A DNA stretch of 64,000 nucleotides from Sporothrix humicola (lineage: Eukaryota > Ascomycota > Sordariomycetes > Ophiostomatales > Ophiostomataceae). Both the position numbers and the translations under genes were made by a program. The stretch covers positions 248,001-312,000 of the forward strand of contig WNYE01000037.1 in the NCBI GenBank assembly GCA_021396245.1, written 5' to 3'. Every line of letters begins with the position of its first letter. Within the stretch, counting starts at the first letter, position 1. Of this stretch, positions 48,701 through 60,038 are shown in pieces. The notes beneath the pieces were generated by a model that saw only the letters and a program-made list of their open reading frames with translations, was not told the origin of the DNA and made no database searches.

Positions 48701-51700
48701 AAGAAGTCTTGGACGGACTGGCCGGCATCGTGGCTTTGAGAGTCGAAAGCGACCCAGGACGACCCAGCAAGATCCAAGACCAGGCCAATGCAGGCGACTC
48801 TGGCGAAGGGCTAGCTATGCAGAAGGTCTCTCCGGTCTATGCAGCCTATGCCATTCATGCACAAGTTCAGGCCCCAAGACCAGCAGAGCGGCATTGCAGC
48901 GTGACATCGTCAGGCCAGAAAAGGACGCCAGAGCTGGCACCTTGCAGTTGGTGCAGGCATTTGCAAGGAAAGTGGAAATCACAGGGAGAGGGCCGAGGAC
49001 TTGGACCTGGACTTGCCCTGAAGCGAATTTCAAGGAATCAAGGATCAAGGACATGGGACCGGGAGTTGCGGGTGATGAAGAGGAGAGAATATTGGGATGA
49101 AGAGCAACAGTGGCATGGAGGCATGCTCGCAACAGCAACCGAACCTGGTCATGACTAACAATGGTACTCATTACTGTTTCGTTCGCCTCTTTTGCCTCTT
49201 TTGATTGCTTTTGGGGATGGTCTGGGCGGCGCTGCAACAGAAGGACGGAAAGAGAGAGTTGCAATGAGAACATTGCAGAGAACATTGCAACTCCAAGGGA
49301 GGCTGAGGGCGCAAAGGCCGAGAAAGCGAGGAGACGAAGCGAACAAACGAACAAACAAAGTAACGAAGAAGGAAGCGAGACGCGATGTGCCTCTTTTTCC
49401 TATTTGAGATGTCAAAAGGAATAGGAAAAAGGAAACATACGGAAATCAAAGGAACAGCGTCGTACTCCGTAGAGAAGGCAGAGTCGACATCAGACATCAT
49501 CGGAGTATCTGTTGAGCAAAAGGAGAAAGGAGGAGGAAAGCCGTGCGGTTGGTTTTTGCAATGGTCGTGCATTGTGCATCTTGCATGAAAGCAGGCATGG
49601 ATTGCGTACGACATACATTGCGCATCGCATCGCATCTTGACCGCCATCTCAAAAGGGGCCTCATAACGTCCGTGGAGATGCGCGAGGGCATTTACGTTGG
49701 ATAGCTCTTGGTTCTATTCATCCCTTGCGTCGTAAGCTCTGTTCTTTATTTTTTGAGTGCTTTTTTGGGCCTTTTTCTGTGACTTATTGACAACCGAGAA
49801 AGGCGCAAAGTCCGTCGCAGAGGGGGGACAACTGGTTAGTTTACTTTGTTGATGCAAGGGATAGGAGAAAAACCACGAGGGAAGAGGAAGGGTAAACGGG
49901 CATGGAGAAGGATGGAGACAAGAGCTGAAGCAAAGGAACAGAGGAGAAGATGAAAATAAGGAAAGACAGATAAACCAACATGCAGTGAACAACAGCCAAC
50001 GTACTGAGGATCGTGAGAAGAGGGTGTCCGGACCTTTGTCTTCTTGTAAAGACTGTTCGGCAACAAAACGACGCGACGACGCGAGGGACGAAAGTTCGTG
50101 ATCCCATCGCTCGCTTGCCATCTTGCATGAGTGCTCGATGCATGTTTGTTTGTTGTTGTCGTTCTGGTTGCCTCCTTCTTTGACGATATGTCCGTCAACA
50201 GCTCCAAATCGAGACATGATATCGCCAACGGACGGCGGGCAACGGTTGAAAGGCTCATGAGAACCAACAGACAGCGAACACAAGTGTGTTTATTGCTTCG
50301 TCTATTTTGCTAGTTCCAACATCACCGCGTTGCCATCCTCAAAACGACTTGATGAAACGAACAAGATCCATATTCAGAACAGAATGGGACTTTTCGACAT
50401 GCACTTTTGCACCTTGTCGACGGAATATGGATGCCGATTGATAGCTGGCTCCCTTGACATGTTGGCAGCGAGCACACCATGGTGTTCTCGAAGAGTCTTC
50501 GTTTGATTTGGTGGTTGCCCGCTTTTGTGTGTTCTCGCTTGACATCTCTTTCATCGTTGTCTGTGTGTCTCGCTCTCGCTTCCATTGAAAACAAAACGAG
50601 AAGACTTTACCTCCTCCGAGCAAGGGATGATGGAAGATCCATGCAGCCTCCTAAGGACAGAAACACGGACATCACGACCAAAACCGGGAGGCACAGAAAC
50701 AGACAAAGACCAACAGAATCTCTGAATGACTGGAAATACACTTGCCGATATTCAAACGGACGATGAGCAGGGCCGAGACCGATCCCAGAGGTGCCACACC
50801 GATATGTCAAGAAGCAAGAACAAAGGACATTACCAGAAGAGAAGAGAAGCTCACAAAAACCAGAACCAAAACATGGCCGTCACAACGATGCAAGGGATGA
50901 AGAAAGACAGAGATGCAAGTGCACCCCGGGCCTCATAGCCTCAACGGCCTCCCCCATATGACCTCAGCCCGTTGGCCGCCGTCGGTCGTCGGTCCTTTCT
51001 TTTGTGTCACCATCTGTCTGGCTAGGAGAATATATGTTTTTAGGCCAGTAATCATGGGGGTGCTGGCGGTCCTGATAGTTTTCTCGATACCCTTTTTCAT
51101 CCCTTTCGCATGTCTCTGAGCCCTGTCTCACTTTGAAGGAAATGGGCAAGCCGAGAAGCATTTTGGCATCTCATGAGCAGATGCAAGACATCAGGCACCG
51201 AGAAAAAACTAACAAGGGGGAAATGACGAAGAAGAAACGGAACACGTCGTTAAACAAGAGGCCATGCAAGAAACGTAAGATGGACAAGGGAGAATGCATG
51301 TCTGTCTTTGTCCCTCTGTAGAGTAAGACATCGTGAGGATCTAGAAACGACAAACGGCTAACGGCTGCGCGAAACGTCATTTGTGCCCAATGTGTCCAAG
51401 TGAACCTGCAGTTCACCCCTTCCTTTAATGCGTTGATTTTCGCAGCATGGTGATCTGGTCTCGACCGAGAACTTGAGACAAAAAGAGAGGAAAAGAGTAA
51501 GGGAAAGTAAGGAAGAATAAAACACAAAAAAGAGACACCAAGCGGTGAAGGAATAAGAAAATATGTCAAGTCGTGACGAGAAAGAAAATGTCAAACATCT
51601 CTGTTGATGGAATGCTATGCACCGTCTCGCGGTCCTTGCGGATGAAGGGGAAACATTGTGTCTTGAAGATGACCTAATGATACTATTTAGATGGGCCCAA

Positions 51701-52346
51701 GACACTGCTTGTCTACAAGGATGTTGTTGAAGACATATTTTCGGCTTATGTATAGATTTGGACACCGGCTAGAGAAAACAAAATAGAGTAATCGATACAG
51801 TGTGCTGTCGTTGTGATGTCAATATTGCCACGTGGAATGCGGTGATGGATGGCCTTGTCAAGTCTTGAGATGTGTTGATGTCGATGGTATAGGGAAACGA
51901 AGACCAGTGAACAATGTAGTGCACAATAAGAAGTATCCAGTCGACATAATGAGCTCATCAGAATTCTTGTGCGCCGTAATCAAGGCCCATGAAACTATAC
52001 GAGGCACATTTAATCCCCTGGTGAAATTCAGGGGCGATGTAAACAACGAGCAGCCTGCCTGGAAATACAAGTCAGGCACCGAGCTCAACAATACAAAATA
52101 TTGGCACATCATAGGCCATCTTTACCGTGACTACATGAAGATTTCTTGGTGTTTTCGTGTATGATCAAGTTGTCTAATATCCCTTCTAATATTTCGCTTC
52201 TTGGTGGACGGGAAAAGAAACGCCTGCAAACCGTAAATGTACACCGAAAAACCGCAGAAGAAAATCATGATCGAAAATGATCAGAAATAGAACAAACGCC
52301 ACGCTATCTAGTAAATTCCCTGTCCTGATCCTTCTCTCCTATCTCT
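42796..52346. other. Gene desert between the Ran1-like and PRP4 kinases
   Basis: About 9.5 kb without a recognisable gene. The first ~600 bp after the kinase stop is T-rich and may be a long 3' untranslated region. The 44.5-46.7 kb part is A-rich on + (for example 44810-45065). Short imperfect repeats occur (45030-45065, 46510-46550), and GCATGC-rich patches lie near 46320-46360 and 46590-46615. Open frames are short or low in complexity. Confidence 0.5.
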
Positions 52347-55337
52347 TCACTTCTGGCTTGTCCGAGCAGTAAAGAATGGATGCCGCAGCGCATCGCTCGG
52401 CAGAATCCGCTTGTCCGGGTTGAGGTTGAGGCAGCGGTCCAGCAGGTCGTGAAACTGCTGCAGGTCCTTGGACTCGGCGTCGCTCATGCCGGAGGACGCG
52501 GCCATGAGGCGCGTGCGCAGGTCGCGTGTCGGCTTGATGACGGGCAGCGTTTTGACGGTGGTCTATAGGTGTTAGTGAGTGAACAGATATAATGGCAAAC
52601 ACAGGAGACGCTGGGAAGGTGGAAAGCAGGAAGTGGAAAGCCGGGCCGGCGATGCAGGGGCTGGCGCTTGCCGCCGCAAGCACTTTGTGATGAGGCACGG
52701 AGGGTCGTGTTGGTGACACAGCGCGCCCTTCCAAAGTTAACCACGTTATGCACTATAGCGCGTGATGGGGGCCAAAAGGGCCCTCTCGGACACAAACAGG
52801 CGTAGGCGGCACAGGGCGGCGCGCTTACAGCCTGCAAGTCGAATAATCGGGAGTAATGGAGGATGCCAGCGTCAAAGGGGCAGGCAGAGTCGCAAAAATC
52901 AAAATAGAATGATGGGGAGGATAGCAAACACAAGACACACGGGGAAGAAAATACATACCTTTCCTTGAAACTTGTCGTGCTCTTGGCTCAGGAAGCCGCC
53001 ATTGTCGTCAAAGTGCTGCGGCCACAGTTGGCCGCGTCGGTACAGCTTGGGGCTGATCTTGCCGCGGATCTCCATGATCGCGCGCAGCATCTGGTTGTTG
53101 CTCTCGCCCGTAAACAAGATCTTGCCCGTGTAGAGCTCGTAGAGCGTGCAGCCAATGGACCACATGTCGACGGCGTAGTCGTAAGGCATGCCCAAGACAA
53201 TCTCGGGCGCGCGGTAGAATCGACTGACTAGGTACGGCGTGACCTCGGTCTGCGCCGTCGCGGCGTCGGACCGGTCAATGGCTGTGCCCAAATCGCAAAT
53301 CTTGAGGGTGCTGCGGTTGTCGTTGACCAGGATGTTGTCGGGCTTCAGATCGGCGTGGATGATGCTGCAGCGGCGCATGTGCGCCAGGGCCACAAAGATC
53401 TGGTAGGCGTAGACGCGGACGCCATGCAGGTTGATGCCGACATTGTTGCCAAACTTCTTGAGGACCTCGCGCAGGTTCATCGACAGGTTCTCAAAGGCCA
53501 TGCACAAGTGGCCGCGGAAGTCAAAGGCGCGCTCAAACTGTACAATGTGCTTGCGGTTTTCCGGGTCGGCCTCGTTGAGCTTCTGCAGGATGGCAATTTC
53601 CGTGTAGCCACCCTTGCGCAGCGCATCGTTGTTGCGCATGATCTTGATGGCCACCTCGCGGCGCTTGTCGGGCGAGGTAATGTCCCAGGCGCGCGCGACG
53701 CCCGAGAACATACCCTTGCCCAAGGTAGACTGGATCTGGTAGCGGCCGTCGAGAATCTCGCCGCGCCGGATCTTGTAGTAGCCCTGCATGTCGTCGCCCT
53801 CGAGAATGCCGCCGCCGTTGGCCGCCGCAGTCGGTAGAGCGCCGACGGCCAGGGCACCGTCCTTGCTGCCGGCTGTAGCATCGTTGTCGTTGGTCGCTTC
53901 GTACTTTTTCTCGACAAAGTCTTCGGCAAACATGTCGTCTTCGTCATCATCCTCGTCGTCAGCACCGTTGGCTTTCTCATCGGCTTTGGGCTCGTTCGGT
54001 GCCGCTTGGGTATCCTTCAAGTCCTTTGTGTCGACAGCCGCGACAAGGGATTCGCGACGTCCGGCACCGTGAAGACCGGCCACATTACCGTGCTGGAGCT
54101 TTTCGCGACGCTCGTCCTCTTCCATGTCGACCGTGGGATCATAGTCGGCAGCAGACGGGCCATCTTCCACGCCGTTGGTGGCATCGTCACCGGCACTTCC
54201 GTTGGTGTTCTGCTTGCCAAGCATGTTCATAAAATCCTGGTCATTGGCAAGGTCCATGGTTTCGGCAGGTGTGTCATGGTCGTTGGGCGAGGCGGCAGAC
54301 TGGCTGGCCGCCGGCGACGCGGTATCAGCGGTATCGGCAGGCGTGGAGGCAGCGAGGGACAGGGCACGCATGGGTGTCGAGGCGCGCGACTTTTGCAGAA
54401 TCTCTTGACGACGCTGGCGACGGCGCTGGATCTCGGCTTCTTCGTCGACGGGTGCCTGCTCAACCCAGTCTTCCTGAACAACAGTTTTCGGCTCCGGTGC
54501 AGGTGGATCTTGCTCCCTAGAGTCATTGTTATCTCTGCGCGGGCTGCGGCCGCCTCGGCGATTGTCATCGTAGTCTCTGTTGTCTGCGCCGCGATCTCCG
54601 AAGCGACCGCCCCGATCGCGATCCCAGTTCCGGTCATGATCACGGTCGCGCATCCGATTCCGATCGCGATCGCGATCACGGTCATCCCTGTAAGAATCCC
54701 TGTCACGGTTACGGTCAAAGTCGCGATCCCGGTTGTTAAAGTCACGGCGGTCGCGCTCGTCGCGTCGGTTACCGTTGGTGGTGCCGTTACCGTTACCGCG
54801 GAAGGAAGAGGGGGGAGGCGAGCGGCTGCGTGTGCGCTGTCTCTTGCCGGTTTTTGTCTGGCTGTATCGGTCGCTGTCGACGTCATCGTCGTAGCTCAGG
54901 AGGCTTCGGCCGCCACGGCCGCCTCGATCGCCTCGGTCTCGATCGTAGGTATCACGGCCATCGCGGCGGTCATCACGGCGGTCGTCGTGTTCGTAGCGGT
55001 CCCAGTCGGGCAGACGTCCGTCGCGGCGTCGCAGGCCATCATCGTAGTCGTAGCGGTCGCGATCGCGATCGCGTCCGGACCATCTCTCATCCCGTGGCCG
55101 TTTCTGGCCTCGTGGGGGCGATGCGCGATACGAGGAGTAGCTGTCGGGCGAGCGCGAGGATCTACCTCGAGGGTTTCTGTTGCGACGGTCAACATTGAAA
55201 CGGTCTCCGGCATCATCGAGCCTGGCAGAAGAAGAACCAAAAGCGGAAGCAGCAGATGTCTTTGCCTTGTCATGCGGTCTGGCGGCCGGTCTTTCGACGA
55301 TTTCGCCTTCGTCGGCACTCGATCTGGGAGAGGCCAT
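52347..55337 (-). CDS. prp4: PRP4 serine/threonine kinase (spliceosomal, DYRK-related)
   Basis: Two exons on the minus strand, 55337-52959 and 52562-52347, encode 864 aa. The 396-nt intron (GTATGT...CACCTATAG, CTAAC branch site) is phase 0 and long for this organism. The N-terminal half is charged and disordered, with many Arg-Asp dipeptides (about 60-300) and an Asp/Glu stretch near 500. The kinase domain spans about 533-860: 'TLGKGMFSGV', VAIK (K565), 'IIHADLKPDN' (D663) with HAD in place of HRD, DLG (D682) in place of DFG, 'VSRFYRAPEI', and the last helix 'PDKRILPSDALRHPFF' from exon 2. HAD, DLG and the SRFYRAPE segment are hallmarks of PRP4 kinases, which phosphorylate Prp31/Prp6/Prp1-type proteins during tri-snRNP activation. 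It acts in the nucleus and is divergent from TMA7 over about 970 bp. Confidence 0.92.
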
Positions 55338-55360
55338 GTTGTTGTAGGAAGCAGTGGACT

Positions 55361-55390
55361 TTGTGTCTTTTTGTGTCTTTTTGCGTCTTT
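55361..55390. repeat. Decameric tandem array in the PRP4 leader
   Basis: Three 10-bp units (TTGTGTCTTT twice, TTGCGTCTTT), 24 bp upstream of the PRP4 start. In the PRP4 sense strand the unit reads AAAGACACAA, one base different from the AAAGACACCA unit at 28791-28840. Confidence 0.85.
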
Positions 55391-55992
55391 TGCAGATCCA
55401 GTAGGATAATCCGCAAAGCTGAAGTGGTGGGGACGAGGCGTGAAGGGTCCAAGTGTCAGCCAAATGCAGTTCTTTTCAATCGGCTGTCTCACCAAGAGAG
55501 ACGTCAACCGATCTCTTGCGTCACTTTTCCTCCTCTTTCAGGCTTTCTGCCTTTCTCTCTTATCTCTTCTTCTTTCTGGGGGGAAAATGGAACCGAACCG
55601 GATCAAATCCTCTGGATCTATCAGCAGAAAAAACTCAGGACATGACCCGAGAAGCACGCCGTGATGGAGAGTATTGGATGGACGAGAATCGATTCTCTCG
55701 TCTTTTCAAAGGCTCGAGTCACGCGAGCGGTGTCAAACGTTCGTTATCGATGGCGGCGGTGGTTCGATCGAGGACAATGTCGTTGGGCAGCAGTGTCCGT
55801 CTGAAGTTGATCGTGATGGAGTCAGGGGTTGCGGAGTCGTTAAAAGGGCAATGAGGCCTGAATTGGAAAGTCGATTGGATGCGAAAAGAAACGGCAGGTG
55901 CGAGCGGTGCCTAATGAGACAAGTTCGAGTCGGCGATCGGGAAACAAAAAGTTTACAGCTCTTCGCAAGGCGTTGGGGTGGCGCAACGCGTT

Positions 55993-56000
55993 CTGATTGG
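55993..56000 (-). promoter_or_regulatory. CCAAT box
   Basis: CTGATTGG on the plus strand reads CCAATCAG on the minus strand, matching the site bound by the fungal CCAAT-binding (HAP) complex. It lies in the divergent PRP4/TMA7 promoter, about 310 bp from TMA7. Chance occurrence is possible. Confidence 0.35.
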
Positions 56001-56309
56001 GTGGCTGGCCTCGCTGTCTTGCCCTCAGGCTGGCCTCACTGGGGGTTGACCCGCTTATTAATCGGTGCGCTGTGAACTCAAGAGCCGAGAACGGCAGGCG
56101 GGGCATTCTAGGCTTTTCCGCCTTTTCAGCGCCTGAATTCTGCCAGTCTTTGGCTATCGCGGGGAAATTTTCTCGCAGCCTTCTCTTCTCCTTTTTGCTC
56201 TTTTCTTTTTGATTGTTGACGACAGCCGCGTGCCAAACCAAGACAACCGCACTCGACCTTACTTTCCTCTCGACTTTTCGAAAACCCTCTTCTACACAAA
56301 TCCGACAAA

Positions 56310-56660
56310 ATGGGTGGCGCTAACCGTGAAGGTATGTGGCTCGTGCTATTCTTCACGATCGATAACGACGAGAAGAAAACATGCCACGACTAGATCAACT
56401 GCTAACTTTCTCCCAGGTGGCAAGGTCAAGCCCTTGAAGGCTGCCAAGAAGGAGAAGAAGGAGCTCGACGATGATGACATGGCTTTCCTCGAGAAGAAGC
56501 GCGCTGGTGAGTGGTCCTGGGCACGATTATGAAACACTCGACAACAACATGCTAACACGATACAGACGAGAAGGCACGCAAGGAGCTTGCTGACAAGGCC
56601 AAGGGCAAGGGCCCTCTGAACACGGGCAACCAGGGCATCAAGAAGAGCGGCAAGAAATAA
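56310..56660 (+). CDS. tma7: Translation machinery-associated protein 7 (TMA7)
   Basis: Three exons, 56310-56331, 56417-56506 and 56566-56660, encode 68 aa. Both introns (85 and 59 nt) have canonical GTATGT/GTGAGT donors, GCTAAC branch sites and AG acceptors, and joining restores one frame. The product begins MGGANREGGKVKPLKAAKK, is rich in Lys, Glu and Asp, has the 'DDDDMAFLEKKRADEKA' block, and ends 'GIKKSGKK'. This is the whole pattern of TMA7/CCDC72, a very small conserved ribosome-associated protein (about 64 aa in yeast) found with the translation machinery; its exact role is not settled. The predicted structure is helical/coiled-coil with a basic tail. The first exon codes for only seven full residues, so automatic gene finders may miss it. 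Confidence 0.93.
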
Positions 56661-57861
56661 ACGAGAACATACGCAGACGAGAGACGGCAAAGACGCTGCC
56701 TTACGATACGACGACGACGACGATATGGGACGGCCAGCTTTGTGGGGCACATTGTTACCAGCCAGAGCCTCGTACGCCATACGAACACGCCGCCGATACG
56801 AACCAGGCACGACTGGATGGACTCTCGACCCGGATTTCTTGTTTACTTTCTTCTTTTTTCTTGGGATCATATGGCGCTGGACACATGGCTTTGCTTTTTC
56901 TTACGATACTCTTTTTCTTCATACGCCAGCAACAATAGATTCAGCATTTGAACAAAAGGACTGTTTTGACTGTCGGATGTGATTTATTGAGGAATATTGG
57001 GGCCCTGATTTGTTGACTTTCACGGTACATGTTCATCTGAGAATCGGAGCCTCAGAGCCTCACTCCGTGCCCGTTGCCGTCTTTGTCAGAAAGTTAGTGC
57101 TTGCAGAAAGCCTAATGCGACCACTTTAACTGTTGGTCCCTGAAAGCACTGTTCTCACATGCAAATAACGGTCCAATACTTGCGCTAAAACGAGGCAGCA
57201 GCCAAAACGTTCCCCCTAAAGCCCCCTGTAGGCTAGAACAGGCTAGAGTCGCCCCCTCTCACCCAGCCATCCCTAAAAACCATCAAAAAACCTTAACGAA
57301 TACGCTTTTCTTACGGCTTTCAGTGTTCGGCAGCAGCCGAGGTGGATGCAGATGGCAGGCAAAAACGACCAGAAACACACCAAAACATGTCAAAACAGGC
57401 GACTGTCACCAGAAAAACTCCTTGAAAACTCCACTATTTTTTTGCATTCTGTGACGCCAGCCTCCCAACAAAAATCCCACGTCACAAGCAAAGCTTAAAT
57501 GTTGAGACACGACAGGAGCCGAAGTTTCTCTTTGATGTTGTCCAGTTTATTTTGGCTTGTTTTTTCCTCGTCAATGCCTTTCTTTTAAAGACTGATATCT
57601 TTCATACGTCGTACTCTATATCAATTGTCTTCAACCAACCCCTTACCCATCAGCGCTCCCATCGCACCTTCCGTCTGGGCGCATTCTCGGCATAGCTTCC
57701 TTCCTCGACTTACATCTTGCGCCACCAACCAGATTCGAGCACACGGCAAGAACCTCGAGCTTCAAAACTGCAAATCGCCCCTTTTGCAAGTCAATCTGCA
57801 CAACACATATCACACCCCCGAAACACACTTACACAATACACACGCGCGCCACCCACTCGTC
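56661..57861. other. Intergenic region between TMA7 and the PAQR gene
   Basis: 1.2 kb. It includes the TMA7 3' end, a CCT/CTA-rich section (57205-57300), and a C/A-rich leader before the next start codon. The PAQR frame is open back to 57625 without an ATG, so that part is treated as leader. Confidence 0.5.
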
Positions 57862-59250
57862 ATGTCGCCCAAGCACAAGCCCAGCAAGGGCCGGCGCCCC
57901 AAAAAGACAGCCATGCGCGAATCGAGCGTCGCCAGCAACGGCAACAACGGCAATGGTAACAACACTCCCAGTCACAGCAAGAACAACAGCTTTAGTGCTA
58001 GCAGTCCCGGCACTCCGACAAAGTCGCCAGGAAAGACGGGCAGCCCCAGCCGCACTTCCTTTACACACAGCCGCCACGGCAGCAACGTGAGCAACTCCAG
58101 CGGCCGCTCCGTTAAGCGCGTTGCGTACGCTCTGCTCCACTGGGACGATCTGCCGGAATGGCGCCGCGACAACGCCTACATTCTGGGCGGCTACCGCCCG
58201 ACCTCGCACAGCTACATGGCGTCCCTGGGTAGTGTCCTGGGCATCCACAACGAGTCGGTCAACATCTGGACACACCTGGCGGGCGCATTGGTGGCTGCTC
58301 TCCTGGGCGTGGCCATGTACCTCGAAGAACTCCCGACGATTGCCGACATTCTGCTGTGGCCGCTGCCGGACGGTGTTGCCGCCCACCTGCGTGTCATTGG
58401 CGCACGCCTCTTTGCGGCCGTCGGCGCCCTGCTGGCGGAGTACCTGCCCGTCGCCAGTCAATGGGCGTCTCGGGCTTGTTCTCAGCTTTCGGCAGGCTTC
58501 GCGGCCGCCCTCCAGCTCTTGGGTGTGGCCAAGTACCACGCCATCACGACCGCCGCCAGCAACGCTTCGTCGGGCGAGACCGCCTCCTCGACACTTGTCT
58601 TGAGCTGCTTTGCCGCTGGCGCCGTCGCCTGTCTCGGCATGAGCGCCACCTACCACGCTCTCAGCAACCATAGCCCGGCCGTCGCGCGCTGGGGCAACAA
58701 GCTCGACTACTCGGGCATTGTCTTTTTGATCGTCGGCAGCTACGTGCCCACGCTCTACTATGGCTTCTTCTGCCATCCGCGGTGGCTCACCGTGTATTTA
58801 TACTGTATTGTCCTTCTCGGCCTCGCCTGCCTCACGGTCTCGTGGCTCGAGCACTTCCGGACGCCCGCCTGGCGGCCGTACCGTGCGCTCCTCTTTGTCG
58901 CGCTCGGCATGTCGGGCGTCGTGCCTATCCTGCACGGCCTTTTCGTCCTGGAAAAGGACGGCAGTGGCGTGCCCGGAAGCGACACTTGGTCGGCTCGGTA
59001 CGGGCGCCTCAACGAACGCATGGGCCTGAACTGGGTGCTGCTGCAGGGCGTGTTCTACGTCTCGGGCGCGTTCTTGTACGCGGCTCGCTGGCCCGAGAAG
59101 TGGCGGCCGGGTCATTTTGACATTTGGGGCAGCTCGCACCAGATCTTCCACGTGTTTGTGGTTCTGGCAGCCGCATCACACCTGCGTGGCTGCATGGAGG
59201 CCTACATCTACCATCACAACGTCATGCACGGCCAGTGTCCCGTTCTGTGA
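57862..59250 (+). CDS. PAQR/haemolysin III family membrane protein (Izh-like)
   Basis: Single-exon 462-aa protein from the first in-frame ATG. A basic, Ser/Asn-rich cytosolic tail (1-85) is followed by seven predicted membrane segments. The family motifs are present: E131-x2-N134-x3-H138, S261-x3-H265, D282, and H426-x3-H430. H265, H426 and H430 correspond to the three His that hold zinc in human adiponectin receptors, and D282 to the Asp of the same site. So the ceramidase-like metal site appears intact. An unusual insert of about 90 residues, partly hydrophobic, separates the first motif from the second (about 155-245). Yeast homologues Izh1-4 affect zinc and sterol/sphingolipid homeostasis and signalling. 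It is convergent with the CSC1-like gene. Confidence 0.88.
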   Translation: MSPKHKPSKGRRPKKTAMRESSVASNGNNGNGNNTPSHSKNNSFSASSPGTPTKSPGKTGSPSRTSFTHSRHGSNVSNSSGRSVKRVAYALLHWDDLPEWRRDNAYILGGYRPTSHSYMASLGSVLGIHNESVNIWTHLAGALVAALLGVAMYLEELPTIADILLWPLPDGVAAHLRVIGARLFAAVGALLAEYLPVASQWASRACSQLSAGFAAALQLLGVAKYHAITTAASNASSGETASSTLVLSCFAAGAVACLGMSATYHALSNHSPAVARWGNKLDYSGIVFLIVGSYVPTLYYGFFCHPRWLTVYLYCIVLLGLACLTVSWLEHFRTPAWRPYRALLFVALGMSGVVPILHGLFVLEKDGSGVPGSDTWSARYGRLNERMGLNWVLLQGVFYVSGAFLYAARWPEKWRPGHFDIWGSSHQIFHVFVVLAAASHLRGCMEAYIYHHNVMHGQCPVL

Positions 59251-60038
59251 GTGATGCCGGAAAACAAAGATGGTTGTGGTGGATAAAAGGAGAGACGTGT
59301 TGCCATTCGATTCTCCTATGTTTTCATTTGTCGCTTTTCATTTGTCTGTACTTTTGTTTTCTGTTCTTTCCTGTCCATATTCTGCTCTTATACTTGTTTT
59401 CCTTGTTTTCATTCTCACGAAGACTAAATGACGCCCCCAGAGATACCAGAGATAATCAATCACACATAGATGTACAGCATAGAAGCAATCTGACTACGTT
59501 CACAAACATACATTGTCGCGACAAGGAGAATTTGTAGAAGAAAAAGAGTAAATAAATTCATTCATCGCTTGAAGTCGCCCCATTGTCTCTGGGAACGCGC
59601 TTAAAAATTATGTGCCGCTTGGTGTGCCCGCTATCTTCCATTCTAATGGTAATGACATGTTCAAAAAGAAAAATAAATGTCCTCTAAGCAGGTCAAATGC
59701 AAATCGGATAGATGTGATGAAAATGACAAAAAGTACAAAGGAGAAGACAGAGAAAAGAGAAAAGGAAATAAGATCAAAGAACAAATATAAAGGAAACATA
59801 AATCTTGCATATATGGCTTCGTGCTCTGACGACCAGTTCAGGCCGCGAAGGTCATAGAGTTAAAGATTAAAATAGAGGTAATGTGGTGGAAGAAAGCGTA
59901 GGTAAAAATCAAGAGAAAAGAAAAGGGTAGAAATGTGGCTTGTCACCGTGGGAAAAGCTCGCGTCGCAGATTGCTTCGGCTCCGCTGCAGAGTGGGCGGC
60001 GGCACGGCTAGCTGGCGACCGGTTCCTTCACCGAGCGC
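59251..60038. other. Convergent intergenic region (PAQR / CSC1-like 3' ends)
   Basis: 788 bp between two stop codons. The first half is T-rich and the second half (59660-59935) is A-rich on the plus strand, fitting two facing 3' untranslated regions. No gene was seen. Confidence 0.5.

Larger units (their letters stand above)
55338..56309. promoter_or_regulatory. Divergent promoter region (PRP4 / TMA7)
   Basis: 972 bp between two outward-facing housekeeping genes. It holds a decameric array in the PRP4 leader (55361-55390), a CCAAT box on the minus strand (CCAATCAG, 55993-56000), and a pyrimidine-rich stretch before TMA7 (56180-56300). No other gene was seen. Confidence 0.45.

Noticed and set aside
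51832..52164. 110-codon plus-strand open frame before PRP4
   Set aside because: No family recognised, probably downstream sequence of PRP4 on the opposite strand; no splice or motif support.
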